From Schlesneria paludicola DSM 18645 (GTDB taxonomy: Bacteria; Planctomycetota; Planctomycetia; Planctomycetales; Planctomycetaceae), in contig CAMCMU010000001.1 in the NCBI GenBank assembly GCA_945876035.1, positions 146,008 to 210,007 on the forward strand: a stretch of 64,000 nt of DNA, written 5' to 3'. The notes under the pieces were generated by a model. That model was not told the DNA's origin, did not search any database, and worked only from the letters and a program-made list of their open reading frames with translations. Positions 19,187 to 28,886 of the stretch are shown here, one piece after another. Numbering within the stretch: position 1 is the first letter of the stretch; every line of letters starts with the position of its first letter. The translations under genes were made by a program, and so were the position numbers.

Positions 19187-20365
19187 TCACCAATCACCGA
19201 CACTGCCGTCCGGATAGAAGACCCGTTGCAACACTTCTTGTTCAAACGGATGCTTCTTCACTTCGACTTCGTTGATTTCAATCCCCAAACCAGGACGATT
19301 GTTCGGCCGGACAATGCGACCTTTCGGTTCGATCACATATCCTTCTGAAACAACGTCGCTGCGCCACGGAACATCGTTGTGGACCGTTTCGCAAATGATG
19401 TAACTCGGTTGTGAAAATCCAAACTCCAAAGAAGCGGCCGTGCTGACGGGGCCTTGCGGATTGTGCGGCGCCAACGCAATCCGATAAGCCTCAGCTAACG
19501 CCGCGATGCGGCGGGCCGCGGTGAGTCCCCCGCAATGTGTAATGTCCAGCTGGCACACATCGCAGCCACGTTTGTTGAACAAATCGCGGAATGTTGCCAA
19601 GTCCGTAATCCGTTCACCCGTGGCGACCGGCGTCGTTATCGCGGCATTGATTGCGGCCAGCCCATCAATGTTTTCAGGCCAGCAGGGCTCCTCGAAAAAG
19701 TAAAGGCCATACGGGTCGAGCGCCTTGCCAAATTTCATCCCCATCGCCGGCGAGGGTCTGGCATGACAATCAACCATGATGTCAATTCCATCTCCGACGG
19801 CGTCGCGCATCGCGGCAACTGCGGCTTCGGCCAGCCGGATCGACTTCATCCCCTCCAGCGGCATCGTAGGCGGGACCGCCATGGCCTTGAACGCCGTAAA
19901 ACCCTCCTCAACAGATTGTTGCGCTAACGCTCCAAACTTTTTAGCATCATCGATGGAGGTTCCATAGAAGTCCTCCATCTTGCCGCCGCCAAGATGACTG
20001 TATGTCCGAACGAAATCGCGAACTCGGCCACCCCAAAGTTGCGCGCAGGGCATGTTGGCAATTTTTCCCGCGATGTCCCACAAAGCGAGATCGATACCAC
20101 TAATCGCTGAAGCACGGATGATACCATTTCCATGCCAGAAGTGCTGGCGGAACATCATTTGCCAAAGGTGCTCGATCCGCCGAGGATCCTCACCCACGAG
20201 CAGTTGGGAGAGATCCTCAATAGCCCCCACAACACCGCGCGTATGCCATTCCAAAGTGGCCTCGCCCCAACCGTAAAGCCCCGGTTCATCGGTGACAACT
20301 TTGACGAATATCCAATTCCTCATCCGAGCGTGGCACACGAAGGCTTCGACGGAGCTAATTTTCAT
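19187..20365 (-). CDS. enolase-superfamily sugar-acid dehydratase, D-galactonate dehydratase type
   Basis: This mandelate racemase/muconate-lactonizing subgroup enzyme removes water from a sugar acid such as D-galactonate to give the 2-keto-3-deoxy acid. The 392-residue protein has the capping domain then the barrel with metal ligands in [11 protein letters not shown] (Asp), [11 protein letters not shown] (Glu) and [10 protein letters not shown] (Glu). Catalytic [11 protein letters not shown] follows, with FKAMAVP earlier in the lysine position. DCHAR replaces the usual DxN and matches dehydratases that use a His. The start ATG at 20365 lies 11 bp after the upstream gene's stop, so the two are likely translationally coupled. 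A paralogue lies at 43657-44811. Specificity among galactonate, gluconate or related acids is not decidable by eye. Confidence 0.88.
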   Translation of the reverse strand: MKISSVEAFVCHARMRNWIFVKVVTDEPGLYGWGEATLEWHTRGVVGAIEDLSQLLVGEDPRRIEHLWQMMFRQHFWHGNGIIRASAISGIDLALWDIAGKIANMPCAQLWGGRVRDFVRTYSHLGGGKMEDFYGTSIDDAKKFGALAQQSVEEGFTAFKAMAVPPTMPLEGMKSIRLAEAAVAAMRDAVGDGIDIMVDCHARPSPAMGMKFGKALDPYGLYFFEEPCWPENIDGLAAINAAITTPVATGERITDLATFRDLFNKRGCDVCQLDITHCGGLTAARRIAALAEAYRIALAPHNPQGPVSTAASLEFGFSQPSYIICETVHNDVPWRSDVVSEGYVIEPKGRIVRPNNRPGLGIEINEVEVKKHPFEQEVLQRVFYPDGSVGDW

Positions 20366-20376
20366 AAGAACGGGAT

Positions 20377-23300
20377 CTACTTGAGTGTGGCTAAAAATTC
20401 CAACAAATCTGCAACTTGCTCTGCCGTCATGTCCTTCAGCAATAATTCTGGCATGATCGATTGCCGCTGCGGTATGATTTCAGCGACGGATTCAAAAGGT
20501 ATTCTAAGAATCTCATCTTTGGAAGTACGAAGAGCGATTTCGCGATCATTCCGATCAAACATCAGGCCGCTATGGACCTTCCCGTCATTGGTCTCAACGA
20601 CGTAGCTGATAAACTTCGGTTCGATGACTTTCGAGGGCTCCAAAATGCTTTCGAGGAGTTGCGATTTGCTGAACTTCTTGGCGATGAAAGAAAGCTCCGG
20701 GCCCATCTTGCTGCCGACCTCGCCGATGCGATGGCAGTTTTTGCAGGCGATTCCCGCCGTATTGAGAAACAGCTCCCGTCCGCGCACGGCATCGCCTTTT
20801 AAAGAGAGCAACTGATCTGCGCGAATTGACGAGCCAAGACGCTTGACGCGACGGCCTAAGGGGAGAAATTGCTCAAATAGATCACGGACTTGTGGTTCTG
20901 GGCGGCTGGCGGCCGTATCAATCACCTCTGCCCGAACTTGCGGAGGCAGCTCTGTCGTTGTGAGGGTTCGGGAGAGTAGAAGCGCGCTGCTGGTGGATGA
21001 CAACAGAGTTGCTATGGTTGTTTGGCGATCTTTGGCACACTGTGCTATTTGCTCCTTCGACTGGGTTTGATCGAGGATCAACCCCTTTTCAAGGTCACTT
21101 GTGTTGACCGCCGCAGGATCTTTTGGGGGCTCCTTCTTACCAGCGTCCCTAAAGGCCTTGGCTTGTCGCTCATTCGCAATGACTTGAGCTAATCCAGCAC
21201 GTCGCGATTCAACGTTCAGTTCCTGATTGGCCTCGAACGATCGGTCGTCTAGTTCACGTAACTTTGAGACCAAATCGGGAGCGTCGAACGGAATTTGTTT
21301 TGTGGCATCAAATGGAAGTTTCTGAATCCATTCGCCAATCAACTGCACGCCTCTTTGGTCGATAAGTTCGGAGCCGACATGCGGCATCCGTCCGGGGCCA
21401 GTTTTCGAAATCCTGTAGAAGAGCGTGGAACGGAAGGGATTGCCGGGAGCCAGAATGCGTGCCTCCTCGATATCAAACATCCCTTGAGTCGGCCGGACAT
21501 CGACGGCCTTCAGATCATTCAGCGGCAACTCTTCACGCAATTCGAGGGTAACAGAACCACCGCCGTGAATACGATGACAATGTGCACAATTCACATGGAG
21601 CCAAGAACGGGCGCGCGCACTGAGATCCGCTTTTTCATCAGACGGATTGACGAATCGAGGAAGCATATCCGTGATTTTTTTGGTTTCGTCGGGGGAGGAC
21701 GTCTGGAGCACGTCTCCATGATCCGTATCGATTAGGCCGATTTGTGTCAGCACAGACAATTGCGGTACTGAATGATTATTGCTGGAAACGTCGCAGTTGA
21801 GTTGTCGAAGATTGAAAGCCAACCCATATTCTGTCCACTGATTATGACAGCGGGCACATTCAATACGACTCGAAAAATGCCACGTTTGATCACGTCGCCC
21901 CTCGGGAGCGGACGGGTCCACAATCGTGTAGTTGACTTCGCGGCCTTGGGCCTCCACAAGGTCGGCATCAGACTGTTGATTGTTCCAGGCAAAGGTATAG
22001 CCACGCCAAAACCGACCGTCGTAGTGCAGCAACTGTGTTTCAATGCGGCGTTCGCTTGCCGGATCATCAGAATTTAATTTCAGTGAGAGTGTCTTGGCCA
22101 AGACAGTTTGCTTGGGAAAAGTCATTGAAGAGGCAAACATTGATCCGGGAATGTTTTCTTGGTTCGACCGCATTCGAATTGTCTCAATGCTCGGCACGCC
22201 AACGAACCATTCGGCGGTTGCATGATCGGCCCATTGAGGGGTATTGATTTGAAACCGATGCACGCCTTCAGCCGGCACTTGATTCTGCACGGATTCAAAG
22301 AGGCCCGTTTCACTGAGTTTTGTAGGAAAATCGGCATTCGCCGCAAGACCAGGATTACGAACAAGCTCATGCACAGATCCCGTGTCATAGTCCAATAAGA
22401 ACAACTCGCCCGCTTCATCTTCGGCAAAATCGACAAGCCTGACACCCGACTCGACAACCTCGCGCATCGGACTCATCGAATTTGTGGCGTCGTCCCACTT
22501 GGAAGCCCAGATCCGACGCGTCTCCCAGTCGCCGTAAATATAGGATCCGATGAGCTCGGGGAATTTGGATCCTCGATAGACATAGCCACCGGTAACAGAA
22601 ACTCCGTCCGTATGTGAAATTTCAATTGTTGGCGGAAGAATTGGAGTGGGACCGAGTTTTCGCTCGGGATACACGGATTGTCGCCCCTCAACGATACTCC
22701 AGCCGTAGTTTCCACCACGTTGCACCTTGTAGACCAATTCCCAAAGTTCCCATCCAACATCGCCGACCCACAAATCGCCGGTTTCACGATCAAACTTCAT
22801 TTTCCAAGGATTTCTGAGACCATAGCACCAAATCTCAGATCTCGCTCCTACGAGTCCGACAAACGGGTTGTCGCTTGGAATGGAATAACGCAGATTGTTT
22901 TCAGGCGTCGGATGATCGACATCAATTCTCAAAATGGCGGACAAAAGATTGCTGACGTCTTGTCCGGAGTTACGTGCGTCGGGAGGATTCGGACCCGCCC
23001 CATCGCCACTGGAAATGTAAAGATATCCGTCGGGGCCAAATGCCAGACAACCGCCGTTGTGCCCCCCGGCGAGCCAAGAAATGATGACCTCCTCGCTTTC
23101 CGGAATTGCGCGGGGAGGATCGGTCTCCGTCACTTTGAAACGCGAAATGCGTGTTCCTTCGGGGCCACCGACGACGTAGCAAACATAAACGAAGCGATTC
23201 TGTTGAAACTGTGGATGAAAGGTGAGTCCATAAAGTGCTTCAATTTCTTTGACTTCGGAATTATCCACGAATGGGCTCGGGGTCTCGACCGGCGGAATGA

Positions 23301-23670
23301 GTTGCTTTAAATCCAAGAAAAGATCAGATGTCTCGACGTCGCGCCTCTTGGGAAATGACAAAATACGACCATTGAGCTCTCCAACAAACCACCGATTCGA
23401 TTTTGGAGCGCCCGTGATAACAACCGGATTCTTAAATTGAATGTTGGGGTAGGCCACTTCTTCGCGGAGAGGCGCCGGGGGGGAGGGTGAACCGACAACA
23501 CGCGAGGACTTCCACGGGACGCGTTTCGCAGCGGTTGCCGAAACGCTCGTGGAGCCCGAGAGCCTTTCTGGTTCGCCGGTGGAAGCGGTGGAAACGAATA
23601 TTGCCACGTGGCACAGGGTGACGAGAGCGAGTCCGACCATTAGTAAATTTGTCTTACGAGCCAAGCCCAT
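20377..23670 (-). CDS. PQQ-type sugar dehydrogenase fused to three c-type haem domains
   Basis: A 1097-residue exported protein. After a signal segment (residues 6-30) comes a beta-propeller of the soluble glucose/sorbosone dehydrogenase family: [51 protein letters not shown] and GGNYGWSI, the usual PQQ/calcium region. A middle beta-rich region follows, with CxxCH motifs CARCHNQW and CAHCHRIHG. The C-terminal planctomycete haem-binding domain has [19 protein letters not shown]. It should oxidise a sugar in the periplasm and pass electrons through covalently bound haems to the respiratory chain. AAGGA precedes the ATG. It heads the operon with the dehydratase and DapA-family gene, which points to aldose oxidation as the first step. 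Some propellers of this class lack PQQ, so the cofactor is inference. Confidence 0.9.
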   Translation of the reverse strand: MGLARKTNLLMVGLALVTLCHVAIFVSTASTGEPERLSGSTSVSATAAKRVPWKSSRVVGSPSPPAPLREEVAYPNIQFKNPVVITGAPKSNRWFVGELNGRILSFPKRRDVETSDLFLDLKQLIPPVETPSPFVDNSEVKEIEALYGLTFHPQFQQNRFVYVCYVVGGPEGTRISRFKVTETDPPRAIPESEEVIISWLAGGHNGGCLAFGPDGYLYISSGDGAGPNPPDARNSGQDVSNLLSAILRIDVDHPTPENNLRYSIPSDNPFVGLVGARSEIWCYGLRNPWKMKFDRETGDLWVGDVGWELWELVYKVQRGGNYGWSIVEGRQSVYPERKLGPTPILPPTIEISHTDGVSVTGGYVYRGSKFPELIGSYIYGDWETRRIWASKWDDATNSMSPMREVVESGVRLVDFAEDEAGELFLLDYDTGSVHELVRNPGLAANADFPTKLSETGLFESVQNQVPAEGVHRFQINTPQWADHATAEWFVGVPSIETIRMRSNQENIPGSMFASSMTFPKQTVLAKTLSLKLNSDDPASERRIETQLLHYDGRFWRGYTFAWNNQQSDADLVEAQGREVNYTIVDPSAPEGRRDQTWHFSSRIECARCHNQWTEYGLAFNLRQLNCDVSSNNHSVPQLSVLTQIGLIDTDHGDVLQTSSPDETKKITDMLPRFVNPSDEKADLSARARSWLHVNCAHCHRIHGGGSVTLELREELPLNDLKAVDVRPTQGMFDIEEARILAPGNPFRSTLFYRISKTGPGRMPHVGSELIDQRGVQLIGEWIQKLPFDATKQIPFDAPDLVSKLRELDDRSFEANQELNVESRRAGLAQVIANERQAKAFRDAGKKEPPKDPAAVNTSDLEKGLILDQTQSKEQIAQCAKDRQTTIATLLSSTSSALLLSRTLTTTELPPQVRAEVIDTAASRPEPQVRDLFEQFLPLGRRVKRLGSSIRADQLLSLKGDAVRGRELFLNTAGIACKNCHRIGEVGSKMGPELSFIAKKFSKSQLLESILEPSKVIEPKFISYVVETNDGKVHSGLMFDRNDREIALRTSKDEILRIPFESVAEIIPQRQSIMPELLLKDMTAEQVADLLEFLATLK

Positions 23671-24354
23671 AATTTTTTCCTTTAAGTATCCCCGGCAACG
23701 GTTTCAGCGAGTGTTTCTCGCAACCAACACCGAGGACGATACAGCCGAACGCGAATACTATACATTGCCAATTTTAAATAGTGGAGTGATGACGAACATC
23801 CTAGGTTGAAAGATCATGGAGCAACTAACAGCGGTCACTGAATCCGATCGCGTTGCAAAGTGGCTTCGCTAAGGCGAGATTTTTGTCTGAAGATCTGCTG
23901 ACCTGCAACCAATTCGGGTCAGGCCTATCCGATCACGGAAAACGTGTGGATCAATGTGGTTGAACGACGCAATCGCGTGCTGATTTCCAAGGATTTATTG
24001 CGTCGCCAGGTCATTCGGCAAGTATTTCGAACTGAGCAGGGGTGTTTGGCCTAAAAAATAGAACGAGGGAGGCGGAGCGACCAGACGGAATGTTCTGGGA
24101 CTTTGTCAATCGGTCTCACAAAGTCCGATCGCAACGCCTGAAAACGCTGGACCGATCGTGATCTCGCCTGTTCACCGTCAGCGGCGCACTGATTCACGCC
24201 TGTTTCGAGACTCAACGAACCGACATCGACAACATCCCCCAGCAAATCGATCGCAGCGGCTCGGAAAAGATCGCATTGCCTGATTCGGGGCATTGTCACT
24301 ATAAACCCGCCAGTTTGAGTCATCCTTAATCATTCCCCCCGGATTGGCAGCAGC
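23671..24354. other. 680-bp divergent region, no supported gene
   Basis: Lies between the divergent PQQ-dehydrogenase and fliF genes. A plus-strand frame at 23920-24052 reads ITENVWINVVERRNRVLI and looks protein-like for about 50 codons, but has no credible start. It may be the tail of a deleted gene. No sigma-54 (GG-N10-GC) or sigma-28 type element before fliF was convincing. Confidence 0.45.
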
Positions 24355-25929
24355 ATGGACGTCCTGCCTCGCATCACCCGGCAGCTTGTAGAGCTGTTTC
24401 GAACGATGACGCTCGGACAACGAGTGACATTCGTGATGGTGCCGTTGTTGATGCTTGTGGGTTTTGTCTGGTTTTTGACGGGGCATCACTTCGAAAATTT
24501 CCAGGCCGTGTCATTCGGAAAGTCCTTTGCGGCGAATGAGTTAGTTACTGCCGAACGGGCTTTGAATCAGGCCGGATTGACAAACTATCGCCGCGATGGC
24601 GGAAAAATTCTCGTATCGCCGGCGCAGCTCAATCGCTGTAACGCTGTTCTCGCCGAGTTCGATAACGTTCCGGGGGATCTTGGCTCACAAATTCTCAAAC
24701 AGTTTGAGTCGCTAGGTCCGTTTTCAACCGATCGACAGCGGCAGGAGATGAAGGACGCGTTACTGCTGCAAGAATTGAGGCGAATGATTGAAGCCGTTCC
24801 CGACGTTGAGCATGCTCGCGTCGCCGTGGCCAATTCCGGCCGACGACTCTCATTTGGCCAAAAACCACACGTGACGGCCAATGTCACGATCAAATCACGG
24901 GCAGGACGCGAGCTGTCCAGCCAACTGATCGAATCTGTACGTCAAGCGGTTGCCAGTATGGTTCCGGACCTCCATGCCTCCGAGGTGACCGTATTCGACG
25001 TGATCCGGGGGCAGGCATTTACGGGTAACGCGAAAGACGGCGCACAGGACAACCACCAAGTGCAACGATTGCACGAATTCACTCGCCAGTACGAGCAACA
25101 GATTCAAAAAGCACTGTCATTCATTCCCAATACTAACATTGTCGTTCGCGTTGACATCGATTGTTTCAAATCAACGGTCTTGCGTCGCGAGGTGGCTCCT
25201 GAGTGGCGCAATTCGGCTCCTGTGACATCTTCGCCCGTTTCGATTCGACAAGCCTCTTTTGAGTCCGATTCGGCGTCTCATGTCACCGGATTTCGTGGCA
25301 TCAGCGAGGGCAGTCGGAGGCCAAACTCCGGCGTTCCTCAGGACAGGAATGACAATCCTCTGGTTGAGGACATACCCCATGCCGTCCAAGTCAGTATCTC
25401 GATTCCCAGCGACTACTATCGTGATGTCGTCGCCAGTCGGAAAAGGATGGGTGAAACGAATCAGCTACGACTCGACTTAAAATCGATTGAAGACGAGGTC
25501 GCGACAAAGGTCGAACGAACGGTCACGCGTTTGATTCCTGCAGGATCGCTCCAAAGTGCCGTGACCATTACAACCGTCGATCGACTGCCAGACCATGAAT
25601 CAAAGCCCCCTCTGTTGCCGGTTGAACAATTCCTGACTCTTGTTCGCAGGCACGGTGTGTCTGTCGGCCTTTGCCTTTTATCGCTGTGCGTCGTCCGAAA
25701 AATGGCTCTACTCACCCAAACTCGGAGTCCTCTGAACACAGGACCCGAACCAAAATTCATTCCGCTCCTACACGACGACGTCATTCAGGAGGCAGCTGCC
25801 GTAAAACCCGTAGGCTCGAATTCAGGCCAAACCGTGTCATTATTGCGGGACGGCATTCGAAGCCTCGCTGATTCAGATCCGGTAACGACTGCAGCCGTGC
25901 TGGAAAAATGGCTGTCCGAAGCCAGCTGA
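24355..25929 (+). CDS. fliF: flagellar M-ring protein FliF
   Basis: FliF forms the MS ring in the inner membrane, the base of the flagellar motor and export apparatus. The 524-residue protein has an N-terminal helix (residues 24-43, VTFVMVPLLMLVGFVWFLTG), ring-building motifs like AERALNQAGLTNYRRDGGKI and MKDALLLQELRRMIEAVPDV with VEHARVAVA, and a second membrane helix near residues 433-450. A short cytoplasmic tail ends SLADSDPVTTAAVLEKWLSE, which resembles the FliG-binding tail. The family is usually 520-570 residues, so it is complete. The periplasmic linker around residues 280-345 is Ser/Arg-rich and divergent. fliG follows after 91 bp. No other flagellar gene is in the window. Confidence 0.93.
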   Translation: MDVLPRITRQLVELFRTMTLGQRVTFVMVPLLMLVGFVWFLTGHHFENFQAVSFGKSFAANELVTAERALNQAGLTNYRRDGGKILVSPAQLNRCNAVLAEFDNVPGDLGSQILKQFESLGPFSTDRQRQEMKDALLLQELRRMIEAVPDVEHARVAVANSGRRLSFGQKPHVTANVTIKSRAGRELSSQLIESVRQAVASMVPDLHASEVTVFDVIRGQAFTGNAKDGAQDNHQVQRLHEFTRQYEQQIQKALSFIPNTNIVVRVDIDCFKSTVLRREVAPEWRNSAPVTSSPVSIRQASFESDSASHVTGFRGISEGSRRPNSGVPQDRNDNPLVEDIPHAVQVSISIPSDYYRDVVASRKRMGETNQLRLDLKSIEDEVATKVERTVTRLIPAGSLQSAVTITTVDRLPDHESKPPLLPVEQFLTLVRRHGVSVGLCLLSLCVVRKMALLTQTRSPLNTGPEPKFIPLLHDDVIQEAAAVKPVGSNSGQTVSLLRDGIRSLADSDPVTTAAVLEKWLSEAS

Positions 25930-26020
25930 TAGCAAAAATTTCGATCCTGTCAGCCAAACTTTTTTGATCCCAATTTCACATTATGACCGCTCAACGGACG
26001 ACGCACATGAATGCCCTCTC

Positions 26021-27025
26021 ATGAATGGTCCTCAAAAAGCTGCAATTCTTCTCCTGAGCCTTGAGCAGACAGCGGCCGCCCAAATCCTGAGGCTTTTGCC
26101 GCGAGAGTTGGTTGAGTGCGTGACGCTTGCCATTGCAGAGACTGAAATTACTTGTCTCAATAAACTTAAACAGGATTCCGTATTCGAAGAGTTCCAGTTA
26201 CGGTTTCAGGATCAACCTACGTTGCGTTACGGAGGCCCAGAGTCTGCTCGTGAGATCCTCGTCCAGGCGATCGAAAACGGCGAGAACGTCACGACGGACA
26301 ATCCGGACGATCTGAGAATCTCCGCCGGACCGTTTGCCTTCCTGTGCCAACGGCCGACTGATCAAATTCACGCACTCTTAGTTGATGAATCACCTCAATT
26401 AATCGCCCTTGTTGCAGCCCATTTGCCGCCGGAATATTCGGCTTCCTTGCTGGCTGACTTTCCCAAGGAACATCAAACAGATGTCCTACAACGTATTTCG
26501 CGGCTTGGTGAGACTAATCTTGAAATCCTCATGGACATTGCCGCCATTCTAAAATCTCGTTTGCAATCGATTGCCACCCAACCAACTGAACGGATGAGAG
26601 ATACGGCGATTCCCTCGGGATTGTCATCCAAACGCAAATTGTCGTCGGTGAATGCGTCCGACATCTCCCCTACAGCACGGGATGTCCTCCAACAGCGGAC
26701 ATCGTTCTCATTCGATGACTTGCCGAAATATGACAATGAGGAACTAGCGTTGATTGTTCGCGAAACGACCGATTGCAACTGGGCGATAGTGCTCAAAACA
26801 ATCTCCGAACCGATTCGACGCAAGGTACTCAGGTGCGTATCAATTCCATTAGCGCAAGAGCTGAAAACGGAAATGGACGCACTTGGCCCCATTCGCTTAA
26901 GCGAGATCACGACAGCCCGGCAGAGGATTGCGGACAAAATTCACAAACTCAAAGAGGATCACCGGAACGAATCCTCAACTCCCGATCTCCGAGCCACGTC
27001 CTATCTTGCCAGACGAGTTCAATGA
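26021..27025 (+). CDS. fliG: flagellar motor switch protein FliG, divergent
   Basis: FliG couples the MS ring to the switch complex and takes torque from the stator. From ATG at 26021 (GPQKAAILLLSLE, the standard FliG N-terminus) the protein is 334 residues, normal for the family. A TTG 19 codons upstream is the alternative; neither start has a good ribosome site. The middle domain has ESPQLIALVAAHLPPEYSA where the FliM-binding motif is normally EHPQ. The C-terminal domain (FSFDDLPKYDNEELALIVRE, then LKTISEPIRRKVLRCVS) keeps the fold and GPIRLSEI. However, the charged MSKR segment of the torque helix is replaced by VSIP. Overall identity appears low, but all three FliG domains are present and in order. 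Confidence 0.88.
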   Translation: MNGPQKAAILLLSLEQTAAAQILRLLPRELVECVTLAIAETEITCLNKLKQDSVFEEFQLRFQDQPTLRYGGPESAREILVQAIENGENVTTDNPDDLRISAGPFAFLCQRPTDQIHALLVDESPQLIALVAAHLPPEYSASLLADFPKEHQTDVLQRISRLGETNLEILMDIAAILKSRLQSIATQPTERMRDTAIPSGLSSKRKLSSVNASDISPTARDVLQQRTSFSFDDLPKYDNEELALIVRETTDCNWAIVLKTISEPIRRKVLRCVSIPLAQELKTEMDALGPIRLSEITTARQRIADKIHKLKEDHRNESSTPDLRATSYLARRVQ

Positions 27026-27198
27026 TGACGATGCCGAGTGGTCGGACAGCATTTGTTGACCCTGTGACAGCCCCGACACGGTTCCGGATTGGGGGGGCGG
27101 TATCAACGGCCGAATGATCGCGCCATGCGGGACGGCGTGCCATGTGATGTTTTGAGCTGACGTGGTTTGCAGATACTTAAAGCATCCAGCGTTGTCGT

Positions 27199-28521
27199 TT
27201 AAAGCCCAACGACCTCGAAACCCTTGCGATACTCTTTATGAATGAATCCTGAAGCTCTTGTACTGTTGCTGGCCCGCAAATTAGCCGCGTCCCAAATGAG
27301 CTTCTCACCAGCACGAAATGCGACGATCCCCAGCAGAACCGTCTCGGTCAGAGCACCTGAGTAGTCAAAGTTGCAAGTCGTTGCTGAGCCTGTTTGACAG
27401 GCCTTAACCCACTCATTCCAATGACCGATCGACTGGGGAATGCTCGGTTCGGGAGCCTTCCAATCCTCAAAATCCTCCTGCGGTAGAAGCTGCCTCCGCT
27501 CGTAATCAGCCACCAGCATTCCTGTCTCACCGACAAACAGAATGCCAAGTCCCCAGTCGCTGAGCGACCTGCCATTGTGATCTTTCGTTTCCTTCACGAG
27601 GTCAAAGTGGGCATGCCCATCTGACCAATAGAACTTGAGTGGGGTGCTGGCTCCCGCCTGGCCGGGGAACTCGTAGACGGCCTTGGTCCACGTTGGTGCG
27701 CCCTCCGGATGAACCGCGGGACCCTCACAGGAAACGGTGAGCGGATGTCGCAGATTCAGCGCCCAGAACGGCAAGTCCATTACATGACATGCCATGTCTC
27801 CAAACGTTCCCGAGCCATAGTCCCAGAACTGCCGCCAGTTGACTGGGTGAATTCCATCGCAATACGGGTGCGCCTTTGCCGGGCCGAGCCACAGGTCCCA
27901 ATCTAAATTGGGCGGGACCGGCTTCTGGACCGCAAAGCGTCCATTCGACCACCCCTTATTGCACCAGTTGTAAACGGCTGAGACCCTGCCAATCGCTCCC
28001 CCCTGAATGAGTTCGACGACACGGCGGTAATTGTCCGTGGAATGGATCTGCGTCCCCATCTGCGTTGCCAGATTCTTCTTGGTCGCCAGCCTCGAAAGAG
28101 CACGCGCCTCCGCGACTGTGTGCGACAAAGGCTTCTCACAATAGACGTGCTTACCAAGATCGAGCGCCAGCGACGCGGCGGGTGCATGCGTATGATCTGC
28201 GGTGGAAACAACAACCGCATCGCACTTGTTGACCTCCGCTTCAAGCATCTTGCGGTAATCCCGGTAGATCCGCGCCGCAGGCCAGCGTTCAGAGGCCGTT
28301 CTTAAGAAAATCTCATCCACGTCACAGAACGCGACAATGTTCTGACTCGCCAACTCGTCGAGATTATTCCGGGCCTTATTCGCCACACCCACCGCAGCAA
28401 TGTTTAACTTGTCGTTTGGTCCGTCTTCGGCCCGCACGGAAGACTTTCCCGCGAACAGTCCTGTTCCAATCAAAACGCTCGACTTCTGCAGAAACTGACG
28501 ACGCAGCAGAGAACGTGGCAT
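27199..28521 (-). CDS. exported Gfo/Idh/MocA family oxidoreductase
   Basis: A 440-residue NAD(P)-dependent oxidoreductase with a twin-arginine-like leader, LLRRQFLQKSSVLIGTGLFA. The dinucleotide fold begins LNIAAVGVANKARNN. The EKP motif is HVYCEKPLSHTVAEA with its active-site lysine, and the C-terminal domain has SGTFGDMACHVMDLPFWALN, where the conserved His and Asp lie. It resembles the large planctomycete group of periplasmic sugar or inositol oxidoreductases and is only distantly similar to the copy at 6630. Start ATG has AGGGA about eight bases upstream. It is transcribed convergently with fliG and appears monocistronic. The substrate cannot be inferred. Confidence 0.92.
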   Translation of the reverse strand: MPRSLLRRQFLQKSSVLIGTGLFAGKSSVRAEDGPNDKLNIAAVGVANKARNNLDELASQNIVAFCDVDEIFLRTASERWPAARIYRDYRKMLEAEVNKCDAVVVSTADHTHAPAASLALDLGKHVYCEKPLSHTVAEARALSRLATKKNLATQMGTQIHSTDNYRRVVELIQGGAIGRVSAVYNWCNKGWSNGRFAVQKPVPPNLDWDLWLGPAKAHPYCDGIHPVNWRQFWDYGSGTFGDMACHVMDLPFWALNLRHPLTVSCEGPAVHPEGAPTWTKAVYEFPGQAGASTPLKFYWSDGHAHFDLVKETKDHNGRSLSDWGLGILFVGETGMLVADYERRQLLPQEDFEDWKAPEPSIPQSIGHWNEWVKACQTGSATTCNFDYSGALTETVLLGIVAFRAGEKLIWDAANLRASNSTRASGFIHKEYRKGFEVVGL

Positions 28522-28886
28522 GGCACATCCCTTTTTCTTGATGTTGCTCTCGCGACCGGGACATCTTTCATGAAAGACGTCCCTTGATGATGATCATTGT
28601 ATTCCAAGCGGAGGCAATCCGAATTCAAGCATTCGACAACTCCACCCTGTGAAAATCGCCGGGGGACATCTGTATTCGGTGTTTTTGGTTGTCATTTCAG
28701 GTCGGCCCGTCAATCAATCGGCCGATCAAAAAGGCGTCAGCCTTGACTGCCAAGGAATGGCGATGACGGTTGATTTCGTCGACGATCACCGGAATCACCT
28801 AAAGAATCACCGCGCCGTGTTCGCCGATTTAAAACGTTCAATTCCAACGATCTGCCGAGTCACTGCCAACACGAGCCATCCGTTTT
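28522..28886. other. 365-bp intergenic region, nothing supported
   Basis: The stretch lies between the Gfo/Idh start and the end of the DUF1501 gene. A plus-strand frame at 28649-29095 runs into the DUF1501 gene's antisense and is a shadow. No hairpin of note was found. Confidence 0.5.

Noticed and set aside
22678..23310. 210-codon plus-strand frame inside the PQQ-dehydrogenase gene
   Set aside because: Antisense to a well supported beta-propeller; no signature of its own.
23920..24052. Protein-like plus-strand frame (ITENVWINVVERRNRVLI)
   Set aside because: No credible start codon or family; too short to support as more than a possible gene tail.
24300..24354. Sigma-54 or sigma-28 promoter ahead of fliF
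   Set aside because: No GG-N10-GC or TAAA/GCCGATAA pair was recognisable at suitable spacing.
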